From: Bolinopsis microptera
Lineage: Eukaryota > Ctenophora > Tentaculata > Lobata > Bolinopsidae
Length of the DNA stretch: 64,000 nucleotides
Assembly (NCBI RefSeq): GCF_026151205.1
Contig: NC_087078.1
Span: 2,001,675 to 2,065,674 of the forward strand
Reading direction: 5' to 3'
The notes below the pieces were generated by a model, which was not told the DNA's origin, made no database searches, and saw only the letters and a list, made by a program, of their open reading frames with translations. Made by a program: the position numbers and the translations under genes. The first letter of the stretch is position 1. Each line of letters starts with the position of its first letter. Shown here piece by piece: positions 55,251 to 64,000 of the stretch.

Positions 55251-55545
55251 AGAGTGCATTTCTAATATTGAATTTGAGCGTTGTGGGAAATAAGTTATCT
55301 TTCCTACGACCATAAAAAGCCGTCATTTGAGAAGAATATATGACAATGTTCTATTCGGGAAAAATTTGGGTCACCTCCAAACCAATAGACAAGTGTCTTA
55401 TAACAACGAAGCCGAAATGAATATAAAGGGGAAAAGTAACCATTTGTCTTGTTCGCACTTACTTTGTGTAAGAAGATTGTCTTTTACCAAATCCCTGAAA
55501 AGATTTTACCTCTGTTTGGCCGACCCGAATCTCTGGTCTGTCACA
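55251..55545. other. Short intergenic stretch
   Basis: A 75-codon frame at 55,327-55,554 has no known domain and overlaps the next repeat. It is not supported as a gene. Confidence 0.3.
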
Positions 55546-55549
55546 CATT

Positions 55550-55655
55550 CTTAACTGAGAGTTACTATGGTTACTTAACTGAGAGTTACTATGGAGTATG
55601 GTTACTTAACTGAGAGTTACTATGGTTACTTAACTGAGAGTTACTATGGTTACTA
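55550..55655. repeat. 24-bp minisatellite, four copies
   Basis: Unit TTAACTGAGAGTTACTATGG plus TTAC. One copy carries an extra AGTATGG. Confidence 0.9.
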
Positions 55656-56383
55656 GACACTATTTGCTGATGGTTAACAGAATTTATCACAGTGATTTAT
55701 GAAGCTTACACAACTATTATTCATGAGGCTATTAGAAACCCCCCTGGTTTTTTTTTTAGCTAAAACCATTGTTTTTTTTGGGTTGTTACCGTAAGTCAAC
55801 ACTACCTATAAAAAATAATGCTCGGATTTTTAAAATTTTGTACCATGGTTTTCTAGCGACTGTGAGAATTTTCACAATACCAAATTTGTCATACCTTTTT
55901 TTGGAAAATCAAGTGGAGTTTCGCCTAGTGCCATTTCGAATGTGCGCGCTTTTGGAGCAAAATTAGCTGTAAAAGTCGCGTAATTTGGACCTAATTTGAC
56001 CAACTTCGTGATTTTTGGCTATTATTTGGATTATCTTCAGTTTCCCTTGAATGAGATCATTCGAAAATTGGCGACGACCTTCCTATAGGGCTTTTCACAA
56101 CGTTCCGAAAAATTTTGGTGATAACGGAGTTGATATAGTGATCAAAATGGGGCAAAATACCTGCTTTTAGCTGTAACATAATGTCTATGGTTGATATGCA
56201 ATATAACTTTTCGGACACCTCCTTGTAAGTCTATGATATAAGACTTACCAATTTTGGTGCAATCGTAGGTCGGGAAGATATTAATATCCTATTTTGTTTG
56301 AAGAAAATTGTGGCTGCCGAAATTAGCGCTAAAAACCATCCTACTGTCGGCCGCGCGGCTCACTGCGATGGCGCACTACCTAG
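55656..56383. other. Intergenic sequence up to unit C
   Basis: No gene is supported. Homopolymer runs (T12 at 55,748 and T8 at 55,772) and the later GGCGCGGC-type words precede the start of unit C homology at AGAGGACCATGGGTTTTAAG (about 56,380). Confidence 0.4.
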
Positions 56384-59160
56384 AGGACCATGGGTTTTAA
56401 GTCTACGCGGCGCCGGCAATAGCAGGTCACACATTTTTTGCCAGCTTGATAACCGCGTCATAGTAGCTCAACGAACAACCATCCCCCTTTCGCTTGGGCC
56501 GTTACTGCATAACAGCCTCACGTCCTTAGAACAATTTATCATTTGTCGCACCTCATCCTAAGAGCATCCTTGTCTCGTTACTTGTCACATGTAATTTTGC
56601 TAAAGAGAACTGTATGTGATAGACAAAAGAAAATCTGTAGTAATTTTCTAAGACAACTTGATAATATTGACGGACGCCACACACCAGCATATGACATACC
56701 ATACCATAATCCCACATGCGCATTAACTTTATATGCTTAGTCGGCACTGTCCCAACTGCCAAAAATTGCCAACACCTTTGCCCAACAGAATGCCAGCTAC
56801 AGTTATACACTGTGCCTCAAAAATAGGGTGGAAATCACGTGAGAGGTGAGAATGGTAGGGCCGGTATAATATGTATGGTATGCTGTACACCTAAACAAGG
56901 ACTGAGTGCATAGGACGGTATATGCAAGTGTGGAATGATTCATTCGGGGGTAGTTTTGCGAATTCTGTTTCAATCCCTCTTCACGCTCTTAGCTACCTCA
57001 CCAACTCTTAAATCAGGTTTTCACAGTCTACTCAACAAAATATTTTATCAATACATAGGATATCGTAATAAAAATCTGACTTTTATCTCACTAATAAAGT
57101 AATAAGCTCTCCCAACAGAATCATCACATAAATAATAAGGATAAGTCGAAAAGGGTTCGATCCGGAGAGGTGCACCCCCAAGGTGTATCCTTTCCCCTTT
57201 CCCTCTGGAACCTGTAGTCCGCTGATTCTCCTCCTACCACCGCAAGACCAGGGATCTGCAACTTTTTGCGACGATCTGATTTCTCTGCAGAGGGGAATGA
57301 TTTAGATATCATCCTCAAAACCATCAACACAATAAGAAAAAATGGTGCCAAACCAAAGATCATGCATAAGCGCACTCAAAAACACAAATAGTCATGTTTA
57401 CCTGGAAGTGGAATAAAAATGGACAATAAGACCTGTGGTGGTGGGTAACACCACTATAGTCTTTCCGAATCGCCAAATTCCTAGGAGTGACCCTCGACAG
57501 CAAGCTCAATTGTAATGAATATATCAGCCAATCCACCCAAAAAACGACGGCAATCCCTTATGCAATGTAAAAGACTGCGCCCCACATGGTATAGGGAGCC
57601 CCAAAAATGCAAATGGATGTACAACCGCTGTCATCAGACCTATCCTATTCATAATGCTGTAGAGATACGATTATGGCAATCCAACACAGATACCAACGCG
57701 AGGAAGTTCAAAAGAGTTCAGGCATTGGCATTTGAGAATGATGTCTGGTGCAAGCCTATTGCTAATACTCCCTTCATCACATCGCACTGAACCACCTCCA
57801 CTAACACTCAGAAATCATCTTTTCCTGAGGAGGCGAAGCAGCAAAGGTTCTGCCAGGCTTCAAGCCTATGGTAGCCTTAACCCTCGAACTATCGCCCCCA
57901 GAAAATTACCATCACAACTCACACCAACTATAAACAAACAATTCATGGTAGACCTCAACATACCACACAAAGCAGAGAGAGACCTATCTAATCTATACCT
58001 ACCATGATGCTTGAACGACGCTTCACGGTCACCACTCCTGAACTGACCAACATTGAATAGGAGAGATGAGGCTCGCCTGTGTCATAGTCCAAAACCCATC
58101 GACAACATTCCCAGTGAAACCATCACAAAGCTCACAGACGGGTCACCACAGACTCGGGTAGCGGGCTGGTTATATTTATCACAACTGACAACACAAATCA
58201 CTACATAAAAGAAAGATCATTCAGCTTCCCGATTATTGCACCGTTATTCGAAGCTCTTTAAAATCCGCAACTTATAGCCCAACACACACAATCATCTATG
58301 GCAACAGTCCTCTCCTCTATCAGATATATCCTCACACATCAACGAGGAGTAGAACTTAATAAGACTGTACGCGACAACCCTCAATAGCACCTCGGATCCA
58401 CTAACACCTTAGAGATCAGATGGATAGCTGCACACATCGTTGGTGGGGTAATGATAAAAGCAATGATCTGGCCAAAATTGGCACAACCAGTGAATCCACT
58501 TTTTGAATGCCCAAGTCCACAATCTTTCATCAAACGATCAAACGCCTGACCGACGACACAGGCAACCAAACTTAATCAAGAATCATGGATTACTGATGAC
58601 CTAGACACACTAAACTGACACTTGGACACAAAATCATCAACAAAGCAAAATGTCAACACGACCTACACTCTCAGTAACAAAAGCCAAAATTACAGAACTG
58701 CAGTGCACACCTATTCACGGGACATTCAGTGGCCTTAAGAAACACCTACATACCATTCGCAAATTAGACACACGTGCTTGAGGAAGACTGTCCTCACACT
58801 TTTTCTTGGACAGTACCCGGCTATTGCCCAAATAAGAGTCAATATTTCCCCGACTACTACTCTCTGTCAATGACATTTCGACAACCAAAACATCTCCACC
58901 ATCGTCCAACTCCCTGCCGAACCTACCTAAGTAACCTAAAGTAAGTAACTACTCACGAAGTACTGTACACGATGTTTTCAACCACGAGTCTCTAGTCAAA
59001 GGCAAGCTCAACTGACGGCTCCCAGATGCGTATGCACATGTAGGTGAATCAGTCTATCAAAGTAGTTTGGTTGGGCTGTATGTGTATCAACCCTGATAAC
59101 CAAGCAAGCAGATATTTTGAATTGACTAATATGTCCCACTGTCAAGCGATTCGAAAAGCA
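56384..59160 (+). pseudogene. Unit C: heavily indel-bearing LINE RT/RNase H copy
   Basis: It follows 33,400-45,800 of unit B without the 9.85-kb element. Recognisable pieces are the palm region near 57,170-57,310, LGVTLDSKLN near 57,485, the FKRVQALAF segment near 57,705 and RNase H near 58,130-58,500. Single-base insertions and deletions occur every 10-30 bp in coding and non-coding parts alike. About 800 bp between RNase H and the SINE region are missing relative to B. No frame survives. Confidence 0.75.
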
Positions 59161-59173
59161 TGGGCCAGCATAG

Positions 59174-59247
59174 TGCCGGGCGGGTAAGAATCCGCCAAAC
59201 CCCGATTACATGCCGGGCTCTAATGCTCTACAATTGGCTAACGGCCC
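59174..59247 (-). repeat. tRNA-derived SINE head (unit C)
   Basis: Degraded version of the block in A and B, with extra bases in the anticodon and D-arm regions. Confidence 0.6.
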
Positions 59248-59479
59248 CGATTCAGCTCAGTAAGTAATCCCACCAGGAATTAATCCACATATGTATAACA
59301 ACACTCTCTAAGCCACAAAATTCAGATCAAATATTGGCACACACTAATCACTATGTAAAGCTATGGCTCAATGGCTGTCTACTTCATATTAACCTCACAT
59401 CAAACCTTTTTTTATTACGGTTTCTTTACGTTAGTTCGGTTTGTATATCATTTATTTTTTGCTTCAATGTAACAAGATC

Positions 59480-61540
59480 TCTCGCCATGTTAGAGGTATA
59501 AACCCAACCTTGATCTGAGATCTGATACCACGGCCATAACGTAGAACACGCATAGTACCAAGATGATAAACAACGACATTGAAGAGGACAACAGCGACAG
59601 CGAAGAGGACAACAGCGACAATGAAGAGGACAACAGCGACAGTGAAGAGGACAACAGCGACAATGAAGAGGAAAACAGCGACATTGAAGAGGACAACAGC
59701 GACAGTGAAGAGGAAAACAGCGACAGTGAAGAGGACAACAGCGACAATGAAGAGGAAGACAGCGACATTGAAGAGGAAAACAGCGACAGTGAAGAGGAAG
59801 ACAGCGACAGTGAAGAGGAAGACAGCGACAATGAAGAGGAAAACAGCGACAATGAAGAAGTTAACAACGACAATTGAAAAGGGTATACTCAGACTTGGAG
59901 ATCTCGTCATCGAGTAGAAAAGTGGACAGTTAGAGACCAGCACTCCCAGATGAAACCATGACTATGACGATATTAACGAAGAAAGTGAGAGATGAAGATG
60001 AAGATAATATGATATGAGAAATGCAACTTGTTACGTTTGCGGCAAATTTTTGGAGACCAAATCTACTCAAATCTCTTTGTACTATTGCTAATGCCCGAAC
60101 AAAGCCCATCGAATGTGCGCCAAAATACTCAGAGTGATTTAAAAAAAGGAAGGGTCCATTCGAAAGGCTACCCTTGTAAAGGCGAACCCAATACCGACCC
60201 TTAAAAAAGCAGCTGCCTCGTGTGTTTTTCGGAACAAGGGCAAAAAGTCAATCGAATGACGTTCAAAGTCCAAACATGCAAGATGAATGCCATTTTCCAA
60301 ATGCACAACACTGCATCGTGGTCGTTACGAATACTTGTAACTGTAATAATGCCTTGAGTGTGACACAGACGATTGTAAAAAAAACCCCGTCCAAAATCTT
60401 GTAAACCATCCGGCAAGCCCATCTCAAATTTCTACAATGGAACGCACGGGGCATCCAACAACAAAACTGTGAAATCTCAGCAAGTAAGAAGAAGGAAAAT
60501 GTAAATATAGTTCTTATCCAAGAAACTAAAGCTTACGGACAAGTGTAGTATAACTCCAGAAATACCCGATACAAAAGTTGAAAGAAAAGGATAGGCTCCT
60601 AAGCCCGGCTAAATAAGTAAGGTGAGCCGGTGAGGACTGATTATGTACATAAAGAAGATCTGAATTTCAAGATAAAAAAGGAGGCATGAACTTGACACAA
60701 AAAAATAGAAACCCTCAGTGTCAGCATCCAGCAAAAGAACGAAATGGTTTGATAGATCAATGTTTTACTACCCCTGGGCCTAAATTTAAAAGTTAATCGC
60801 TCTGACGAGGCAAATTGCTCTGACCAGTGCAAATTGGCCTGACGAGGCAAATTGGTACTGACGAGGCAAATTGCTCAGACGAGGCAAATTGTTCTGACGA
60901 GGCAAATATCATTGGATCCCTGCATCAACAACTGCGTGGAGTGCTGTGATTTATAAGCCCACAATAACCAAATTGGACAAACACCTGAAAACATCATGGC
61001 ACAAAATTATTCAATTTATGAAAATAAAGATAATGGTTTGCTGCAATGAACGGTTCACCTCACTTTGTACCTGGTAAGTGACGCTAAGATAAAATGGCCA
61101 TGGGTTTTATTAGGACAAATTGACAAAAAAATTACATTTCTGGTGAATGAGAAACTAAATCGGGCATGGATTTAATTTGTAAAACATTCATAATTATAAT
61201 GCAATGCGTTCGATCCGTGTTAATTTAAAAGTATAAACAAAAGTTGAATTTTACTTTTTTGAACAGATTAATTTTCAAACCACATTGCAGCCAGTTGTTG
61301 CAATTTTTTAATTACGGTATTATTTTTAATTTTAATTTCTACAGGGAGAGAAAGGAGAAGCGCTACACCGAGTGGTAAAAGTTCCCTGACATAAACTTTG
61401 GACTCCAAAACCCTTGAAGACTCATTCAAGTGCAACTGCTTTGAAAACATAGGTTCAGACCACCTACCTATCATATGTGAAAATCCCAGGAGAAATAAAA
61501 TGAAGTAGAACTTGATAGGAACTTATTGAGTTTAATTCGA
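59480..61540 (+). pseudogene. PHD-endonuclease gene, copy C, broken
   Basis: The start region lacks the MSNKNEGSSSSS segment. The acidic tract (59,563-59,877) is expanded to about 14 seven-residue units such as NSDSEED, all in frame. After it, frame changes occur every few codons through the zinc clusters and the endonuclease. A further 18-bp unit (TGACGAGGCAAATTGCTC) is amplified about six times at 60,805-60,905, where B has one. The intron is still recognisable (GTAAGTGACGC at 61,075 to TTCTACAG at 61,344). Either a true pseudogene or unpolished sequence of a good gene. Confidence 0.7.
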
Positions 61541-62560
61541 TGAAATAACTGGACATAACATTGTAGAGTACATATGGTAAAGAGAACACAATTTTATTGC
61601 AGAAGTTTAATCGCAACTTAATCATTTTTATTGCGATTAACAATAATTTCAGACTGATTTTTATTTTGTAATATACGACGCACGTTTTTAAAATTTCTAA
61701 CCTAGAAAAAGTTTGAACATCTTTCTTAATTTTTCTTATGTTAATTATTGGTAGTGAACCGCCAGTAAATACTATACGAATTTTCGATTTATATTCATTG
61801 AATAATTTACAAACAAATTAACACTTTTTAAATCGATGATAAGAAAAATATTACAATTACAATAATTATAAATTGATTTAGTTTTTTTTTTCAAAATATA
61901 ACTTTTGATACAATTAAAAAATGTTTGTTTGTTTTAAACCAATAAAAAAGTATTCCTTCAAGAACTTACTGATGAATAAATTACAACAATCAGCTCCTCA
62001 GTGGCGTACAACGTTTGCCCGGGCGTTACGCCCACTGCTTCGTCTTATAGTTTTAACTTGCCAACAATCGATTAATTTAAATTCAATTAACCGCACGACC
62101 ATCATCATGATGATGCATGCGTAATACTACAACGTTGACGCTCGCGTTCAAAATTGCAACATATTTGCTCCGTTTAATTGTACGAACAGAACATAAAACA
62201 GCGAGATCATAGTAGCAATAGAGCCTCGCCCATGTCACCCCTTAACCATGTCCCTCCACCAGGACCATGTCGCACTGTCTCAGCAGAACTGCGCTGTTCC
62301 TTCGCCAACCGTCATCATTACTTTTGCTACATCCTCCAGGATCTAAAATTGGGGTTTGGTCTCATTAGAAAAAAAAGTGAATTGCTGACGTTTATTTTGA
62401 ACGTCTTTTAAATGTTCCCTGACACACGTACTGATGGAATTTTAAAGCGTGCGCTAAAACGAATCAGCTGCCAGATTGAAAATTTTCGCTTTTTTGTTTG
62501 ACAACCCTTCCCCATCAATCGAGTAAAAATAGACTTATAAAATTACGCAGTCTACAAATT
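61541..62560. repeat. Downstream part of unit C
   Basis: Matches 49,099-50,110 of unit B with frequent indels. No gene. Confidence 0.7.
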
Positions 62561-63537
62561 AAATCAATTTAATGAATCGATAGTAATATGAATCAATTAT
62601 TATTATTAAAATCGTCTCTTAACCTCCAAATTCACCGAGGACCGAAGTCCAGTTTACTGGTAAATCTGGGCAGAGGAGTCCTAAGATATCAATAGTGAAT
62701 TATCCCCCCACAAAAATCGTATCGTTATCATACTCCTCTTCCATGCTTCGTTTAGCTCTTCCCTCTTTGACAATCCGGAGTTTGAGTTCAGTATAAACAC
62801 ACCAAATATTAATGTTCCATCGTACAAGACTGAAAGATTAAACAAATTTTAATTTCACTAAAAAAGTGGTTCTAAAGTCTAATTTTTTTTTTTTTTTCCC
62901 GTTTATAAACTAGCTTCTAATATGATCGGATAAAAAAGTGTTTAGTTTCGTGCCAGTACGAAACACTTAAGTTTAGATAAGACTGTTATGAACCTAGCCA
63001 TAACACCTTAAACCTATACTCACAACGACGGTAATAGTTTCATTTCCGCAAGTAATTCCAGGGACCGTAGCTTGAAAAGCAAGAAAATGAAATAATCAGC
63101 ACATCGTTATTCTCACGTCATCACACAAGCGGCCAATACGACTCGGGTCCAAAAGCCGCTCGATCATCCTGTAGCACCGAGCGACACTATCCCCCAACTT
63201 CGTACAAGTGAAGACGTGGGTTAACTTCACTAAGAGGTTTGGTTCCTACCCCCCGCCGGTTCGGTTCATTTTCCCGCATTACCTGGACAAGTTATAATTT
63301 TGTTGAAAAAGACAGTAGAGCGTTATCCAGTGCTCAACTATAGTAGCATGATCCTGACGAAACTACCGTGTTAGTAGTTACCTAACTTAGGTACAGTGTG
63401 TTTATTTGATCAATAAATAATACAATAAGTAGGGTTCACTTTTAATAAAAGTATCAGCAATAATCAAAATAACAATTTATTATCGAAAGCTGAGTTCCCA
63501 CCTTCAACTTCAAGCGTTGCAACAAACCTGTTGGGAT
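62561..63537 (-). pseudogene. Secreted-protein gene remnant, unit C
   Basis: Exon 5 and exon 4 equivalents lie at about 62,620-62,795 and 63,020-63,280 with many single-base changes. The 62-bp repeat is present once. Sequence equivalent to 51,262-51,592, containing exon 3, is deleted at about 63,330. Homology ends inside the exon 2 equivalent at TGTTGGGATG, so exon 1 is absent. Non-functional as written. Confidence 0.7.
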
Positions 63538-64000
63538 GTGCTATGTACTATACCCGATCTCCTGAATGCCCAAAATCTGTACGCCACTATCCCTCATGCA
63601 TACACGGACACCCACTCATCCCCTTGGATTGGTTCTCTTATTTTCGTACATTATGAGTTCCACAAGAATTTCCTTCTGGCCACGTAGTATAGGGTACCAC
63701 AGCCTTTTGCTTGAAAGAGGGGGAGCAGAGAAATTTGTGTGACCCGCCGGTCAGAGATAAGGTGTGTGCCCAGGTAAATAACCCACACACCACTGCTGTT
63801 TTCTGACAAAAGTGCTTAAGTAACATTTTGGGGAAAGTTCCGGGTTTTTTGGTCTAACTTTGTTTATGGTCAGAACTATCCCTGAGAGGACCAGTGGATA
63901 CATTCGCCTACACCCCCGAACCACTTTTTTTGGAACCCCCTAAAATTGCAAAAATTGGCATTTTTTCTGAGAAAAGTGCTAAATAACATTTTGGAAAACC
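63538..64000. repeat. Window end with dispersed repeat
   Basis: From about 63,797 the sequence matches 22,541-22,690 (TTTTCTGACAAAA...GTGCTTAAGTAACATTTTGG), and the same phrase begins again at 63,966. No gene is supported; the minus-strand frame at 63,638-63,826 overlaps the repeat. Confidence 0.6.

Overview
The window looks like nuclear DNA of an invertebrate metazoan. It is AT-rich and gene-poor. The few genes are split by short GT-AG introns, and most of the sequence is transposon-derived. One gene encodes a complete F5/8-type (fucolectin-like) domain. There are I/Jockey-like non-LTR retrotransposon pieces with RNase H, hAT-type elements with 8-bp target duplications, and a tRNA-derived SINE. 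No operons or bacterial signals were seen. The species cannot be named from this sequence; a marine invertebrate is a guess.

Layout. 1-1,690 is a truncated copy of a segment that recurs, with insertions, at 25,293-34,400. 1,690-9,900 is mostly non-coding, with one candidate exon pair, a cluster of TGATT(N4)AATCA palindromes (4.7-6.0 kb) and an 805-bp hAT element. 9.9-19.9 kb is repeat unit A: broken reverse transcriptase/RNase H, an inserted block with a predicted 80-residue membrane protein gene, a SINE, and a two-exon PHD-endonuclease gene. 19.9-25.3 kb holds a coiled-coil reading frame, the F5/8-type gene and a 5'-truncated LINE on the minus strand. 25.3-52.2 kb is unit B, enlarged by a minisatellite TIR element, a 6.4-kb insertion of foldback units, and a 9.85-kb element with long terminal inverted repeats. 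That element carries one very large proline/alanine/glutamine-repeat reading frame. After it come the rest of RNase H, the SINE, a second intact PHD-endonuclease gene and a six-exon secreted-protein gene on the minus strand. 52.2-56.4 kb has a MITE and tandem repeats. 56.4-63.5 kb is unit C, homologous to B but full of single-base indels.

Most notable: (1) the 9.85-kb element at 35,398-45,247, with long satellite-rich inverted termini, no visible target duplication and a 2,834-codon frame interrupted only by two identical TAG codons 75 bp apart; (2) the PHD-endonuclease genes, which resemble LINE endonucleases but have a conserved spliceosomal intron, no attached RT, and only in-frame indels between copies A and B while the neighbouring RT is broken; (3) a recurring ~11-bp minisatellite period in several unrelated elements. 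Unit C and 31.44-31.92 kb look like unpolished long-read sequence, so frameshifts there should not be taken as biology without checking.
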